This document shows, piece after piece, positions 50,841 through 61,736 of a stretch of 64,000 nt of DNA; within the stretch, counting starts at the first letter, position 1; every line of letters begins with the position of its first letter. The DNA comes from Xenorhabdus kozodoii (GTDB lineage Bacteria > Pseudomonadota > Gammaproteobacteria > Enterobacterales > Enterobacteriaceae). The notes under the pieces were generated by a model that was given only the letters and a program-made list of their open reading frames with translations, was not told where the DNA came from and searched no databases. The translations under genes were made by a program, and so were the position numbers. The stretch is taken from contig NZ_NJCX01000019.1 in assembly GCF_002632875.1 (NCBI RefSeq), positions 29,464 through 93,463 of the forward strand, read 5' to 3'.

Positions 50841-52823
50841 ATGTGGGGAAAATTAACACTGGATGCGATCCCATTACATGAACCCATTGTTGTGGTGACA
50901 TTGTTGGGGATCCTGCTTGGGGGACTGGTCGTTGTTGGTTCCCTGACTTATTTCCGTAAATGGAAATGGCTCTGGAGTGAATGGTTAACCAGCGTTGACC
51001 ATAAGAAAATTGGTGTCATGTACATCGTCGTTGCCATGGTGATGATGCTCCGTGGTTTCGCTGATGCCATCATGATGCGAGGACAGCAAGCCCTGGCTTC
51101 CGCAGGTGAAGCCGGTTTCCTGCCCCCGCACCATTATGATCAGATCTTCACCGCCCACGGCGTTATCATGATCTTCTTTATGGCGATGCCTTTCGTTGTC
51201 GGCCTGATGAACATTGTTGTTCCTCTGCAAATCGGCGCACGCGACGTTGCATTCCCATTCTTGAACTCTTTGAGCTTCTGGCTATTTGTTGTCGGTGTCG
51301 CACTGATTAACATCTCTCTGGGGGTGGGTGAATTTGCCCAAACGGGCTGGTTGGCATATCCACCGCTATCGGGTCTGGAGTACAACCCAGGCGTCGGTGT
51401 TGACTACTGGATATGGAGTCTCCAGCTCTCTGGTGTCGGCACATTGCTGACAGGCGTTAACTTCTTCGTGACCATCCTGCGCATGCGTGCACCCGGTATG
51501 TCCATGATGAAAATGCCCGTCTTCACTTGGGCATCACTGTGCACCAACATCCTGATTATTGCTGCGTTCCCAATCCTGACTGTAACCATCGCGTTGCTCA
51601 CCCTGGATCGTTATCTGGGCACCCATTTCTTTACCAACGATATGGGCGGCAACATGATGATGTACATCAACCTGATTTGGGCTTGGGGCCATCCTGAAGT
51701 TTACATTCTGGTTTTGCCTGTCTTCGGTATTTTCTCCGAAGTCACCGCAACTTTCTCGAAAAAACGCCTGTTTGGTTATACCTCTCTGGTATGGGCGACC
51801 ATCGTTATTACCATCCTGTCGTTCATTGTATGGTTGCACCACTTCTTTACCATGGGTTCTGGCGCGAACGTCAACGCCTTCTTTGGTATCGCCACGATGA
51901 TTATCTCTATCCCAACTGGGGTTAAGATCTTCAACTGGCTGTTCACCATGTACCGTGGTCGTATTGAATTCAAAACTCCAATGCTATGGACGGTAGGTTT
52001 CTTAGTGACCTTCTCCATTGGTGGTATGACCGGGGTTCTGCTGGCCGTACCAGGCGCAAACTTTGTTCTGCACAACAGTTTGTTCCTGATCGCTCACTTC
52101 CATAACGTTATCATCGGTGGTGTGGTATTCGGCTGCTTCGCAGGGACAACTTACTGGTTCCCGAAAGCATTCGGCTTCACACTGAATGAAAAATGGGGTG
52201 TTCGTGCATTCTGGTTCTGGATCACGGGTTTCTTCGTTGCCTTTATGCCACTGTACGCGCTAGGCTTTATGGGGATGACTCGTCGTCTGAGCCAGGATAT
52301 CAACCCAGAATTCCACCCTCTGCTGGTGGTTGCCGCGGGCGGCGTTGTCTTAATCGCCTTAGGCATTCTGTGTCAGATTACCCAATTCTACGTCAGTATC
52401 CGTGACCGTCACCAAAACCGTGATCTGACTGGTGATCCGTGGGGTGGCCGTACTCTGGAGTGGTCAACTTCATCTCCACCGCCATTCTATAACTATGCCG
52501 AGGTTCCACATATTCAGACTCGTGATGCATGGTGGGACATGAAAGAAAAAGGCACTGAATATAAGCGTCCAGCGAAATATGAAGAAATTCATATGCCGAA
52601 AAATACCGGCGCAGGTGTGATCATCAGTGCTTTCTGTCTGACCTTAGGCTTTGCTTTGATCTGGCATATCTGGTGGATGGCTATTGCAAGCTTCGCTGGC
52701 ATCATCATCAGTTGCATCGTGAAAAGCTTTGACGAGGACGTTGATTATTACGTTCCTGTCGCTGAAGTCGAGAAAGTTGAAAATCAGCGTTACGAAGATC
52801 TGAGAAAGGCAGGTGTGAAATAA
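50841..52823 (+). CDS. cyoB: CyoB, cytochrome bo3 quinol oxidase subunit I
   Basis: The product has 660 residues (E. coli 663) and about 15 membrane segments. It binds heme b, heme o3 and CuB. Conserved ligand regions include [19 protein letters not shown] (the His-Tyr cross-link region), LHHFFTMG and [17 protein letters not shown]. It pumps protons while reducing oxygen. I used the ATG at 50841 ([15 protein letters not shown]) to match the family; a frame five codons longer overlaps the cyoA stop. The gap from cyoA is 4 bases. Confidence 0.97.
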   Translation: MWGKLTLDAIPLHEPIVVVTLLGILLGGLVVVGSLTYFRKWKWLWSEWLTSVDHKKIGVMYIVVAMVMMLRGFADAIMMRGQQALASAGEAGFLPPHHYDQIFTAHGVIMIFFMAMPFVVGLMNIVVPLQIGARDVAFPFLNSLSFWLFVVGVALINISLGVGEFAQTGWLAYPPLSGLEYNPGVGVDYWIWSLQLSGVGTLLTGVNFFVTILRMRAPGMSMMKMPVFTWASLCTNILIIAAFPILTVTIALLTLDRYLGTHFFTNDMGGNMMMYINLIWAWGHPEVYILVLPVFGIFSEVTATFSKKRLFGYTSLVWATIVITILSFIVWLHHFFTMGSGANVNAFFGIATMIISIPTGVKIFNWLFTMYRGRIEFKTPMLWTVGFLVTFSIGGMTGVLLAVPGANFVLHNSLFLIAHFHNVIIGGVVFGCFAGTTYWFPKAFGFTLNEKWGVRAFWFWITGFFVAFMPLYALGFMGMTRRLSQDINPEFHPLLVVAAGGVVLIALGILCQITQFYVSIRDRHQNRDLTGDPWGGRTLEWSTSSPPPFYNYAEVPHIQTRDAWWDMKEKGTEYKRPAKYEEIHMPKNTGAGVIISAFCLTLGFALIWHIWWMAIASFAGIIISCIVKSFDEDVDYYVPVAEVEKVENQRYEDLRKAGVK

Positions 52824-53434
52824 TGTCGACTCAAACCCTTAACAACACAGCCGCCCATGAGCATCATGGGCACCACGACACTGGAGCCAACAAGATCTTT
52901 GGCTTTTGGGTCTACCTGATGAGTGACTTGGTTCTGTTTGCCAGTCTGTTCGCTACCTATGCAGTGTTAGTTAACGGCACTGCGGGTGGCCCATCTGGTA
53001 AAGATATTTTTGAACTGCCATTTGTATTGGTCGAAACCTTCTTGCTGCTATTTAGTAGCATCACCTATGGTTTCGCCATGCTGGGCATGAACAAAGGTAA
53101 AACGAGTCAAGTTAATTTGTGGCTATTTATTACCTTCCTGCTTGGCCTTGGCTTCATTTCAATGGAAGTTTACGAATTCCATAAACTGATCTCAGAAGGT
53201 TTTGGTCCTGACCGCAGTGCATTCCTGTCGGCCTTCTTCACACTGGTTGCCACTCACGGTCTGCACGTTACGGTTGGTCTGATTTGGATCGTTATCCTGA
53301 TGATCCAGGTTTCACGCCGTGGCCTGACTGATGTGACCCGTATGCGTCTGAACTGCCTCAGCCTGTTCTGGCACTTCCTTGACGTTGTATGGATCTGTGT
53401 ATTTACTGTCGTTTATCTGATGGGAGCTATGTAA
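52823..53434 (+). CDS. cyoC: CyoC, cytochrome bo3 quinol oxidase subunit III
   Basis: The product has 203 residues (E. coli 204), with five membrane segments of the COX3 family and a His-rich N-terminus ([10 protein letters not shown]). It stabilises the oxidase core. The ATG overlaps the cyoB stop by one base (TAATG), so translation is coupled. Confidence 0.96.
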   Translation: MSTQTLNNTAAHEHHGHHDTGANKIFGFWVYLMSDLVLFASLFATYAVLVNGTAGGPSGKDIFELPFVLVETFLLLFSSITYGFAMLGMNKGKTSQVNLWLFITFLLGLGFISMEVYEFHKLISEGFGPDRSAFLSAFFTLVATHGLHVTVGLIWIVILMIQVSRRGLTDVTRMRLNCLSLFWHFLDVVWICVFTVVYLMGAM

Positions 53435-53766
53435 TGAGTCATCCAACTACTTCTCATTCCGGCGCAAGCCACGGTAGCTTCAAAACCTATATGATTGGTT
53501 TTGTTCTGTCAGTCATACTGACCGTGATCCCATTCTGGATGGTGATGGATGGCACTGCTGCACACAGCACAATCCTGGTGACAGTAGTCGCTATGGCTGT
53601 GATTCAGATTTTTGTCCATTTCATCTGCTTCCTGCACATGAATACATCGTCTGAAGAGCGTTGGAACCTAATTGCCTTAATATTCACACTATTGGTCATC
53701 GCTATCGTTGTTGTTGGCTCCCTGTGGATCATGTACAACCTGAACATCAATATGATGGTTGATTAA
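53434..53766 (+). CDS. cyoD: CyoD, cytochrome bo3 quinol oxidase subunit IV
   Basis: The product has 110 residues (E. coli 109) and three membrane segments. [16 protein letters not shown] and [16 protein letters not shown] match the family. I chose the ATG at 53434, which overlaps the cyoC stop by one base; a frame 15 codons longer lies inside cyoC. It assists CuB insertion and assembly. Confidence 0.95.
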   Translation: MSHPTTSHSGASHGSFKTYMIGFVLSVILTVIPFWMVMDGTAAHSTILVTVVAMAVIQIFVHFICFLHMNTSSEERWNLIALIFTLLVIAIVVVGSLWIMYNLNINMMVD

Positions 53767-53778
53767 GAGTTGATTTGA

Positions 53779-54663
53779 ATGATTAAGCAATACCTGCAAG
53801 TGACCAAACCAGGAATTATTTTCGGAAATCTAATTTCTGCGATTGGTGGTTTTCTACTCGCTTCCAAGGGCGTAATAGATTACCCCTTGTTCTTTGCTAC
53901 GATGGTCGGGGTATCGCTGGTGGTAGCATCAGGTTGTGTATTCAACAACTATATCGACCGCGATATTGACCGAATCATGGAAAGAACGAAAGAAAGGGTC
54001 CTTGTGAAAGGACTTATCGATCCGAAAATCAGCCTGATTTACGCCTGCGTGTTAGGTATTGCTGGCATCGTGCTGCTCTATGTAGCAGCCAATGCCCTGG
54101 CAATGCAGTTAGCTCTCATCGGGTTTGTCATTTATGTTGGGGTTTATAGCCTCTACATGAAACGAAAATCTGTATACGGCACGCTGGTTGGTAGCTTGTC
54201 AGGCGCAGCACCTCCCGTGATTGGTTACTGTGCAGTAACGGGACATTTTGATACAGGCGCGTTGATCTTGTTGTTGATTTTCAGCTTGTGGCAAATGCCC
54301 CACTCCTACGCCATTGCCATTTTTCGGTTCAAAGATTATCAAGCGGCCAACATCCCAGTATTGCCAGTGATTAAAGGTATCTCCGTCGCGAAAAACCATA
54401 TCACTCTATATATTCTGGCCTTTATGGTTGCCACTTTGATGCTCGCCATCAGTGGTTATGCAGGTTATAAATACCTTATCGTCGCTGCTGCAGTCAGTAT
54501 CTGGTGGTTGGGTATGGCATTATCAGGTTATAAAACCGCTAATGACCGTATCTGGGCCCGTAAGTTATTTCTGTTTTCTATCGTTGCTATCATGTCATTA
54601 AGCGTCATGATGTCTGTAGATTCAGCAGCATCTCCAGAAAACCTACTGACTTACGTCTGGTAA
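53779..54663 (+). CDS. cyoE: CyoE, heme O synthase (protoheme IX farnesyltransferase)
   Basis: The product has 294 residues (E. coli 296). It is a UbiA-family prenyltransferase with about nine membrane segments and the Asp-rich [14 protein letters not shown] motif (about 56-69). It transfers the farnesyl group from farnesyl diphosphate to protoheme, giving heme O for CyoB. The farnesyl donor is made by IspA, encoded 7 kb away in this window. It is the last gene of the operon. Confidence 0.96.
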   Translation: MIKQYLQVTKPGIIFGNLISAIGGFLLASKGVIDYPLFFATMVGVSLVVASGCVFNNYIDRDIDRIMERTKERVLVKGLIDPKISLIYACVLGIAGIVLLYVAANALAMQLALIGFVIYVGVYSLYMKRKSVYGTLVGSLSGAAPPVIGYCAVTGHFDTGALILLLIFSLWQMPHSYAIAIFRFKDYQAANIPVLPVIKGISVAKNHITLYILAFMVATLMLAISGYAGYKYLIVAAAVSIWWLGMALSGYKTANDRIWARKLFLFSIVAIMSLSVMMSVDSAASPENLLTYVW

Positions 54664-54672
54664 TATTTAGAT

Positions 54673-54700
54673 GGCAGGGTTTACCCTGCCCTCTTTTCCT
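54673..54700 (+). terminator. Terminator of cyoABCDE
   Basis: GGCAGGG and CCCTGCC form a 7-bp stem with a 4-base loop, followed by CTCTTTTCC. It is 10 bases past the cyoE stop. Confidence 0.8.
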
Positions 54701-54768
54701 TTCTCTTCTCTCTGTGTTCAATGACAACTTATTCGATGACAAACATTTCTTTTTCGTTTGTTCTCACC

Positions 54769-54874
54769 TATACCCATCCAACGTCAAGGTGCCGCTTGCA
54801 AACCCATGTGAGTGTTGATATCTCCCCGCTGCGCGGGGAGATATCAGACGCATCTTGAAAGGCAACAGGTATAA
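54769..54874. repeat. 105-bp palindromic intergenic repeat, copy 1
   Basis: A 106-base element begins TATACC and ends GGTATA. Its core is a perfect 14-bp inverted repeat, TGATATCTCCCCGC and GCGGGGAGATATCA, around TGC (54816-54846). CATCTTGAAAGGCAAC lies on the right and CCAACGTCAAGGTGC on the left. A copy in the opposite orientation is at 63746-63850. It looks like a MITE- or REP-type repeat. It lies 33 bases before yajR. Confidence 0.82.
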
Positions 54875-54907
54875 TCGCAATGTCATATCAGATTTTTTGA
54901 GGTATCC

Positions 54908-56281
54908 ATGAACGATAATAAAATGACTCCGCTTGAACTTCGGGCGACATGGGGCTTAGGTTCGGTTTTCTCCCTGCGCATGTTAGGCATGTTCATGGTT
55001 TTACCTGTGCTAACCACCTATGGTTTAGAGTTACGTGATGCGACTGAAGCACTTATCGGAATAGCAATTGGCATCTACGGCTTAACCCAAGCAATATTTC
55101 AGATCCCATTTGGGCTTCTTTCAGACAAAATTGGCAGGAAGCCTTTAATCATCGGCGGGCTTCTCATTTTTGTATTAGGCAGTATCATTGCCGCCTTAAG
55201 TGACTCTATTTGGGGGATTATTATTGGCCGAGCCTTGCAAGGCACCGGAGCAATTTCTGCCGCTATCATGGCATTACTTTCAGATCTGACTCGTGAACAG
55301 AATCGAACAAAAGCAATGGCATTTATCGGTATTAGCTTCGGCATTACATTCGCCTTTGCCATTGTCGTTGGCCCTATTATCACCCACCAAATTGGGTTAA
55401 ATGGCCTCTTTGCAGCCATTGCAATCCTTGCTGGCTGTGGGATTTTTATCACCCTGTTTGCCGTACCAACGACACACCATCATTTGCTAAATCGCGAGTC
55501 AGGTATCGCACGTGGCAGTTTCAAACGGGTGCTTTCAGATCCCCAACTCGTCAAACTCAATTTTGGTATTCTCTGCTTGCATACCCTATTGATGTCGAGC
55601 TTTGTTGCCCTGCCCCTCGTTATGGAAAAAGCCGGTTTTCCTGCACAACAACACTGGAAAGTCTATTTAATTACCACACTCATCTCTTTTGTCGCTGTTC
55701 TGCCTTTCATTATTTATGCAGAAGTAAAACGTCGCATGAAGCAGGTCTTTTTACTGTGTATAGCGATGCTATTCATCGCTGAAGCTGTTTTATGGTCTCA
55801 AGGCTCGCATCTTTGGGGGATTTTTGCAGGCATTCAAATTTTCTTCCTGGCATTTAATATCATGGAGGCTATTTTGCCTTCACTTATTAGCAAAGAAGCG
55901 CCTGCGGGTTACAAAGGCACGGCTATGGGCGTGTACTCAACCAGCCAATTCCTTGGCGTTGCTTTGGGAGGCAGCCTTGGGGGAATGCTTTACGAATGGC
56001 AAGGCGCATCGCTCGTCTTTATGGCAGGTATCGCGCTGACCGCAGGCTGGTTTATTATCAGCCTGACTTTACGGCAACCCCCTTATGTCAGCAGCATCCG
56101 GCTCATTTTGCCAGAGCAGCTAAGCAATCCTGACATTTTGGAGAAAAAGATATCAGCGCAAGCCGGTGTAAAAGAAGTTGTTATCGCGCCAGAAGAGCTT
56201 AGTGCCTATATCAAAGTCGATACCAAACTCACTAATCGCGAACAGTTAGAACAGCTTGTGTTATCTCATAATAGCTTGTGA
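54908..56281 (+). CDS. yajR: YajR, MFS transporter with C-terminal YAM domain
   Basis: The product has 457 residues (E. coli 454). It has twelve membrane segments with MFS motif A GLLSDKIGRKP (about 70-80). A C-terminal ferredoxin-like YAM domain (about 390-457; SSIRLILPEQL...VVIAPEELSAYIKVD) follows. E. coli YajR is a putative proton-driven efflux protein of unknown substrate. A GAGG site precedes the ATG. It converges with yajQ. Confidence 0.94.
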   Translation: MNDNKMTPLELRATWGLGSVFSLRMLGMFMVLPVLTTYGLELRDATEALIGIAIGIYGLTQAIFQIPFGLLSDKIGRKPLIIGGLLIFVLGSIIAALSDSIWGIIIGRALQGTGAISAAIMALLSDLTREQNRTKAMAFIGISFGITFAFAIVVGPIITHQIGLNGLFAAIAILAGCGIFITLFAVPTTHHHLLNRESGIARGSFKRVLSDPQLVKLNFGILCLHTLLMSSFVALPLVMEKAGFPAQQHWKVYLITTLISFVAVLPFIIYAEVKRRMKQVFLLCIAMLFIAEAVLWSQGSHLWGIFAGIQIFFLAFNIMEAILPSLISKEAPAGYKGTAMGVYSTSQFLGVALGGSLGGMLYEWQGASLVFMAGIALTAGWFIISLTLRQPPYVSSIRLILPEQLSNPDILEKKISAQAGVKEVVIAPEELSAYIKVDTKLTNREQLEQLVLSHNSL

Positions 56282-56352
56282 TATGTGTAGTCATTAATTA
56301 TGAAGGGAAGCACTCATTTTTATTGAAATTACCCGGCTTCCCTTTAGTCGTT

Positions 56353-56380
56353 AAATGCGTCCAGGAGGACGCATTTATTT
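56353..56380. terminator. Terminator between convergent yajR and yajQ
   Basis: AAATGCGTCC and GGACGCATTT form a perfect 10-bp stem with an AGGA loop, followed rightwards by ATTTTATTC. A second inverted pair, GAAGGGAAGC (56302-56311) and GCTTCCCTTT (56336-56345), lies just before it. Confidence 0.8.
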
Positions 56381-56395
56381 TATTCAAAATAGGCA

Positions 56396-56887
56396 TTAAT
56401 CGCGGAAATTAGTGAACTGGAAAGGCTGCCCCAGTTCTGCACCACGAACCAATGCAATGACACCTTGCAAATCATCGCGTGCCTTACCTGTGACCCGCAC
56501 CTGCTCACCTTGGATCTGAGCCTGTACCTTCAATTTACTGTCTTTAATCAGCTTCACAATCTTCTTCGCTAACGGTGTATCAATACCTTGCTGTAAGGTT
56601 GCTTCAACACTGTACGTTTTGCCGCTATGAACCATATTTTCAGGAACATTAAGTACGGAACCATCAATTCCACGTTTAGCAAATTTTTCCCGCAAAATAT
56701 CGACAAGTTGGTTCACCTGAAAATCAGACTCACTGGCAATTTTGATTGATTCATTCTTTTCATTTAACTCAAAACTTGCGTTGACGTTGCGGAAATCCCA
56801 CCGACTACTTAACTCCCGCTGTGCGTTTTCGACTGCATTACGCACTTCCTGCATATCAACTTCGGAAACAATATCAAATGATGGCAT
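56396..56887 (-). CDS. yajQ: YajQ, nucleotide-binding protein (DUF520)
   Basis: The product has 163 residues, as in E. coli. [20 protein letters not shown] and [15 protein letters not shown] are the family hallmarks. Members bind nucleotides; a Xanthomonas homologue binds cyclic di-GMP and E. coli YajQ has been linked to phage Mu transcription. The role here is not known. It is divergent from panE. Confidence 0.95.
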   Translation of the reverse strand: MPSFDIVSEVDMQEVRNAVENAQRELSSRWDFRNVNASFELNEKNESIKIASESDFQVNQLVDILREKFAKRGIDGSVLNVPENMVHSGKTYSVEATLQQGIDTPLAKKIVKLIKDSKLKVQAQIQGEQVRVTGKARDDLQGVIALVRGAELGQPFQFTNFRD

Positions 56888-57061
56888 TACCCGTCACCTC
56901 CAGCTAATCAATAAATCGGCATGATAACCGCTTTCCATTATTGGCAAAAGCTCTATACTCGGAAAGCCCAACGATCTCTCTGCAATTGCCCTATTTTGAG
57001 ATCAATTAGCGTTAAATGACGAGCCGAGGTAGCCCATGAAAGCGTCCCTCAAGGAAGAAAT

Positions 57062-57976
57062 ATGAAAATAACCGTTCTTGGCTGTGGCGCTATAGGTAAA
57101 CTGTGGCTTGCCGCCTTATCTCAACAGGATCATCGTGTTCAGGGCTGGCTAAGAGTTCCACAACCTGTGATTTCCGTCCAGCTCGAAAACTTTAATGGTC
57201 AGGTTTTTAAGCAACAATTTCCTGCCAACGACGAAAAACACCTTGCTGAAAGCAAGTTACTGCTGGTTTGTTTAAAAGCATGGCAAGTTTCTGATGCAGT
57301 TAATCACCTTGCCGGCAAACTTTCCCCTCATTGCCCCATTCTGTTATTGCATAATGGGATGGGAACCCAAGAAGAGTTAGCCCCTCTGCCCAATCCCATT
57401 TTACTGGGTGCAACAACGCATGCTGCCTATCGAGAAAATGACATTGTGTACTATAAGGCACAAGGAATGACTCACATTGGCGCCGTGACAGCGAATGCCG
57501 CCAAACTCAGCAATCTGGCCGATATTTTACACAGCGCCCTGCCCGATGTAGCCTGGCACAATGAAATACATGCTATCAGTTGGATGAAACTTGCCGTCAA
57601 CTGTGTCATCAATCCCCTCACCGTTATCTATGACTGCAAAAATGGTGAATTACGGCATCATCAGCCACAAATTCAGGCATTATGTGACGAAATTTATCAG
57701 GTTATGAAACATGACAATATCCATACCACCAAACAAACACTGATTGATTACGTCATGAATGTGATCGAGCAAACCGCTGACAATTATTCATCCATGCTGC
57801 AAGATATACGGGCACAGCGACATAGCGAAATAGACTACATCACAGGTTATTTAATACGTCGGGCCCGTACTCACGGTTTGCCTATCACAGAAAATACCAC
57901 TATTTATCATTATATTAAGAGCACGGAGGAAAAATATGAGCACCTCAGCCCTTATTTGTCTCGCTCACGGCAGTGA
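57062..57976 (+). CDS. panE: PanE, 2-dehydropantoate 2-reductase
   Basis: The product has 304 residues (E. coli 303). The N-terminal Rossmann motif GCGAIGKLW (7-15) binds NADPH, and [16 protein letters not shown] holds the catalytic lysine. It reduces ketopantoate to pantoate on the coenzyme A pathway. An AAGGAAG site lies close to the ATG. Its 3' end overlaps yajL by 41 bases. Confidence 0.95.
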   Translation: MKITVLGCGAIGKLWLAALSQQDHRVQGWLRVPQPVISVQLENFNGQVFKQQFPANDEKHLAESKLLLVCLKAWQVSDAVNHLAGKLSPHCPILLLHNGMGTQEELAPLPNPILLGATTHAAYRENDIVYYKAQGMTHIGAVTANAAKLSNLADILHSALPDVAWHNEIHAISWMKLAVNCVINPLTVIYDCKNGELRHHQPQIQALCDEIYQVMKHDNIHTTKQTLIDYVMNVIEQTADNYSSMLQDIRAQRHSEIDYITGYLIRRARTHGLPITENTTIYHYIKSTEEKYEHLSPYLSRSRQ

Positions 57977-58532
57977 AGAGATCGAAGCTGTCACGACGAT
58001 TGATTTACTTGTTCGGGCGGGGATCTACGTTACCGTAGCCAGCACAGAAACCGATGGTTCTCTCACATTAACCTGCTCACGCGGCGTCAAAATCGTTGCC
58101 GATGTCCCCTTGGTGGCGGTTGTTGATGAAGATTTTGATGCCATTATTCTGCCAGGAGGCATAAAAGGTGCAGAATGTTTTCGAGACAGCTTACTGGTAG
58201 TAGAAAAAATTCGGACAGCACAAAGCCAGGGAAAAATCATTGCAGCAATCTGCGCATCTCCTGCAATCGTACTGGAATATCATCAACTATTTCCTGTTGG
58301 AAATATGACCGGCTATCCCAGCATGCAGGATAAGATTGCGCCAGAAAAATGGATTGATAAACGGGTTTATTTTGACGAAAGGGTTAATTTATTGACCAGC
58401 CAAGGGCCTGCCACGGCTTTTGATTTCGCCTTGAAGCTGATTGAGCTGTTGAAAGGAAAAGAGAAAGCCGCAGAGGTTGCCGCTCAACTCGTTTTACCGC
58501 CCGGCATTCATCATTACCAAAACGTCCTGTAA
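57936..58532 (+). CDS. yajL: YajL, DJ-1/PfpI-family chaperone/deglycase
   Basis: The product has 198 residues (E. coli 196). The nucleophile-elbow motif AAICASPA puts the reactive cysteine at 106, with Glu at 14-15. E. coli YajL protects proteins against oxidative and carbonyl stress. GGAGG lies 6-7 bases before the ATG, which is inside panE, supporting the 41-base overlap and coupled translation. Confidence 0.94.
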   Translation: MSTSALICLAHGSEEIEAVTTIDLLVRAGIYVTVASTETDGSLTLTCSRGVKIVADVPLVAVVDEDFDAIILPGGIKGAECFRDSLLVVEKIRTAQSQGKIIAAICASPAIVLEYHQLFPVGNMTGYPSMQDKIAPEKWIDKRVYFDERVNLLTSQGPATAFDFALKLIELLKGKEKAAEVAAQLVLPPGIHHYQNVL

Positions 58533-58550
58533 TCATCTCACCGCAACACA

Positions 58551-58593
58551 TTTCAAGTTGCCGGCCAAGAAAGGTAGAAGAACAACTTGAAAC
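58551..58593. repeat. Inverted repeat between yajL and thiI
   Basis: TTTCAAGTTG (58551-58560) and CAACTTGAAA (58584-58593) are a perfect 10-bp inverted pair. The CAACTTGAA word recurs in the palindromic repeat at 63746-63850, and CATCTTG follows it, so this may be a decayed relative. It lies between convergent yajL and thiI; GGCTGC/GCAGCC at 58613-58644 is a second weak pair. Confidence 0.5.
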
Positions 58594-58656
58594 ATCTTGG
58601 GCGAGATACTTAGGCTGCCTATCGGATCGGTTCCGTAAGCAGCCCTTGACGGCAAA

Positions 58657-60105
58657 TTAAGGTCGATACACCTTCACATTATCGAAGCCTTGTTCACGCA
58701 GATAAAGTGCCTGCAAACGGCTCATCACACCACGATCACAATAAAGCAGATACGTTTTTTCTTTCGGCAGATCACCAAACTGGGTGCCCAGCTTATAGAA
58801 AGGCAATGACTGAATTTCAATACCATCGATCTTTAACGGGCGGTCATCCTGCTCATCAAGCGAACGGATATCTAACAACACATCATTAGGGGAAAGTGCC
58901 GATACCATTTCCACTTCCACCACTTGCTCACGGGTTTGCTCTGCAATTTGGCGGATATCCAGATTCTGGGCTTCACTAATCACCCGCTCTAAGATCTCAA
59001 AATCAAAATTGTCTTCTTCTGCTTCAATTTTGGCTTTAACCGCTTTCACTGTTGGGCTTTTAGATATAACACCACAAAATTCTGGCATAGTGCGGGCAAA
59101 ATCCTCGGTGCCAATCTCGCGAGCCAGCTTAATGATATGCTCTTTATCATGGGAAATTAGGGGACGAAGGACTAACGTATCCGAAACATTGTCAATCAAC
59201 CTTAAGTTAGTCAAAGTCTGGCTGGATACCTGCCCCAAAGCCTCACCGGTGACGATCGCCTGCACACCATAGCGCTCTGCAACTTTAGACGCCGCCCTGA
59301 CCATCATTCTTTTCAGCACAACCCCCATCTGACCATCATCCACTTTTTCCAGAATTTCAGCCACGACAGGCTCGAAATTGACAGCAACGAAACGGACTTT
59401 GTGCGAACTGCCAAACCGACTCCACAAATAATGGGCAACCTGTTTGACACCAATTTCATGGGCTGCGCCACCAAGATTAAAGAAACAGTAGTGCACACGG
59501 CAGCCACGACGCATCAACATATAACTGGAAACACCAGAATCAAACCCGCCGGAAATCAACGACAGTACATCTTCCTGCGTACCGATAGGAAAACCACCAA
59601 TCCCTTCATGACGGGCTTTAACCAGAATCAGCTTATCCTGATCAATTTCCAGATTCACGGTGACATCAGGCTGGGTCAGTTTCACTTTGGCTGAGTCAAT
59701 ATGTTGATTCAGCCCGCCACCAACATAGCGTTCGACTTCGCTGGAGGTAAAACTGTGTTTACCGCGACGTTTTGCGCGAACACAAAATGTTTTGCCATGC
59801 AGTAAATGGCCATACGCTTCGTGAGCTTGCTCAAAGATATGATGCAGATCACGAAAATCCCGCTCTTCTACTTGCAGGATATGGTGAATACCTGGAATAC
59901 GTGTCAGTGCGTCACAAATTTCTGCACCGAGGTTTTCATTCTTAACCCGAACTTCGATATTATCCCAATGACGAACAACAGCAATGCCCTCGCCAAAGGT
60001 TTTCAACACATTGCGAATATTGCTGGCAAGAATTTTAATGAAGCGCAACCGGACGGTCTGGCTCTTGATCGTAATTTCTGGGAATAATTTAATGATAAAC
60101 TTCAT
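58657..60105 (-). CDS. thiI: ThiI, tRNA 4-thiouridine synthase / thiamine sulfur carrier
   Basis: The product has 482 residues, as in E. coli. An NFLD and a THUMP domain (about 1-165) are followed by a PP-loop ATPase ([14 protein letters not shown]) and a C-terminal rhodanese domain whose persulfide cysteine is C456 (YCDRG). The partner cysteine is in [12 protein letters not shown]. It transfers sulfur to U8 of tRNA and to the thiazole of thiamine. It is divergent from xseB-ispA-dxs. Confidence 0.97.
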   Translation of the reverse strand: MKFIIKLFPEITIKSQTVRLRFIKILASNIRNVLKTFGEGIAVVRHWDNIEVRVKNENLGAEICDALTRIPGIHHILQVEERDFRDLHHIFEQAHEAYGHLLHGKTFCVRAKRRGKHSFTSSEVERYVGGGLNQHIDSAKVKLTQPDVTVNLEIDQDKLILVKARHEGIGGFPIGTQEDVLSLISGGFDSGVSSYMLMRRGCRVHYCFFNLGGAAHEIGVKQVAHYLWSRFGSSHKVRFVAVNFEPVVAEILEKVDDGQMGVVLKRMMVRAASKVAERYGVQAIVTGEALGQVSSQTLTNLRLIDNVSDTLVLRPLISHDKEHIIKLAREIGTEDFARTMPEFCGVISKSPTVKAVKAKIEAEEDNFDFEILERVISEAQNLDIRQIAEQTREQVVEVEMVSALSPNDVLLDIRSLDEQDDRPLKIDGIEIQSLPFYKLGTQFGDLPKEKTYLLYCDRGVMSRLQALYLREQGFDNVKVYRP

Positions 60106-60359
60106 AGTAAGATATAGTAGTCATTCAATGTTGAACTATCACAAACAATATCAATGATTGTTCTTAAGTGTTCAGTTGGATAGGGCGCAGAGTATAACAC
60201 CATCTGACTATATCACCTGTAAAAAATCGACTGCAAAAGCCAACTATAAAAAATAGTGGTAGCGCATGATTTATTTTTCTTGGTGTAGTAGGGTACTCTG
60301 CAATTCTGTAACGAACTTGCTTTGCTGTAATTCGTTAAATAACCATAAGTTAAGTCATT

Positions 60360-60617
60360 ATGTCTAAAGCAAATCAAACATCAGCAACCGAACAAGTGCC
60401 AGCATTCGAGACCTCTCTCAAAGAGCTGGAAGAGATTGTTATTCGGCTAGAATCCGGGGAACTCCCATTAGAAGATGCGTTGAATGAATTTGAACGTGGT
60501 ATTCAACTTGCAAGACAAGGACAGAAAACGCTTCAACAGGCAGAGCAACGAGTGCAAATTTTATTGAACCATGATGCACAATCGCCACTTGATGAATTTT
60601 CGTCCGATGCTGAGTAA
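60360..60617 (+). CDS. xseB: Exodeoxyribonuclease VII small subunit
   Basis: The product has 85 residues (E. coli 80). [20 protein letters not shown] and [16 protein letters not shown] are the family pattern. It associates with XseA to degrade single-stranded DNA. Its stop is 4 bases before the ispA ATG, the first step of an xseB-ispA-dxs operon. Confidence 0.95.
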   Translation: MSKANQTSATEQVPAFETSLKELEEIVIRLESGELPLEDALNEFERGIQLARQGQKTLQQAEQRVQILLNHDAQSPLDEFSSDAE

Positions 60618-60621
60618 ATTT

Positions 60622-61554
60622 ATGTCTGAACAATATAAGGCTTCTTTTGCAGAGCAATCTTTTGAAGAAAGATTGCATGCGTGTCAGCAACATATTAATG
60701 ACAAGCTGACGGCACTATTTTCTTCATTGCCCTTTTTAAACAGCTCATTAGGCACAGCAATGCAATATGGTGCGGTATTGGGTGGAAAACGGCTGCGCCC
60801 GTTTTTAGTTTACAGCGTGGGAGACATGTTTGGCCTCCCCAAAAAGAGTCTTGATGCCGCCGCCCTCGCGTTAGAGTGCATCCATGCCTATTCATTGATC
60901 CATGATGATTTACCTGCAATGGACAACGACGATCTACGTCGCGGGCAGCCCACCTGCCATATCAAATTTGGTGAAAGTCAGGCGATTTTAGCCGGTGATG
61001 CATTACAATCACTGGCTTTTGAAATTTTGGCAAAACAGGACATGCCAAATGTGGCCTTATCCGATCGCCTTGCCATGATCGCAGAGCTGGCCAGCGCCAG
61101 TGGATTTGCCGGCATGTGTGGTGGACAATCACTGGATTTGGCAGCAGAAGGTCAACAGATCGATCTTGCCGCGCTGGAACAAATCCACCGACATAAAACA
61201 GGTGCATTAATACGTTCAGCCGTCCGGTTGGGCGCTTATAGTGCAGGGCAACCTGGTCGTGAAGTACTGCCCTTGCTGGAGCAATACGCTCAAGCCATCG
61301 GTCTGGCATTTCAGGTACATGATGATATTCTGGATGTCGTTGGCAATACTGAAGTTATTGGCAAGCGTCAGGGCAACGATCAGCAACTCGGCAAAAATAC
61401 CTACCCTGCATTATTAGGTTTGGAACAAGCCCAGAAAAAAGCCAGGGATCTGTATGAAGAAGCGCTTAATGTCCTTACGGAACTGGAAAAACTGTCCTAT
61501 GACACCGCAACTTTGAAGAAATTGGCGGGTTTTATCATTGAGAGAAACAGCTAA
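60622..61554 (+). CDS. ispA: Farnesyl diphosphate synthase
   Basis: The product has 310 residues (E. coli 299) and condenses IPP with DMAPP and GPP. The Asp-rich motifs are DDLPAMDNDDLRRG (FARM) and DDILD (SARM), with GGKRLRPF near the N-terminus. I chose ATG 60622 (MSEQYKASFAEQS), 4 bases after xseB, over an in-frame start 17 codons inside xseB; the N-terminus is about 11 residues longer than in E. coli. Its product feeds ubiquinone, undecaprenyl phosphate and heme O. Confidence 0.94.
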   Translation: MSEQYKASFAEQSFEERLHACQQHINDKLTALFSSLPFLNSSLGTAMQYGAVLGGKRLRPFLVYSVGDMFGLPKKSLDAAALALECIHAYSLIHDDLPAMDNDDLRRGQPTCHIKFGESQAILAGDALQSLAFEILAKQDMPNVALSDRLAMIAELASASGFAGMCGGQSLDLAAEGQQIDLAALEQIHRHKTGALIRSAVRLGAYSAGQPGREVLPLLEQYAQAIGLAFQVHDDILDVVGNTEVIGKRQGNDQQLGKNTYPALLGLEQAQKKARDLYEEALNVLTELEKLSYDTATLKKLAGFIIERNS

Positions 61555-61598
61555 AGAAACCGGTCATATTGATTGATAGATTAATATGACCACAAATT

Positions 61599-61640
61599 TA
61601 TACCCCCAATAGATGACAAGTTGCGGCTCGGCAGTACAAA
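61599..61640. repeat. Possible decayed end of an intergenic repeat
   Basis: TATACCCCCAATAGATGACA is followed by AGTTGCGGCTCGGC. The TATACC end and the CAAGTTGC word resemble the left end of the 105-bp repeats, but no matching right end or core palindrome follows. It lies between ispA and dxs. Confidence 0.35.
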
Positions 61641-61736
61641 GCGCCTTATGGGGTGAACCCAAAAATTACACACTGATAATAACAGGGTTCTTAATATTCA
61701 ACTTCTAACGGATATAGCATTTTATACAGGCATAAC

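Noticed and set aside
54816..54846. Repeat copy 1 core as the cyoE terminator or a CRISPR repeat
   Set aside because: No T-run follows, a better terminator lies at 54673-54700, and there is no array of spaced copies.
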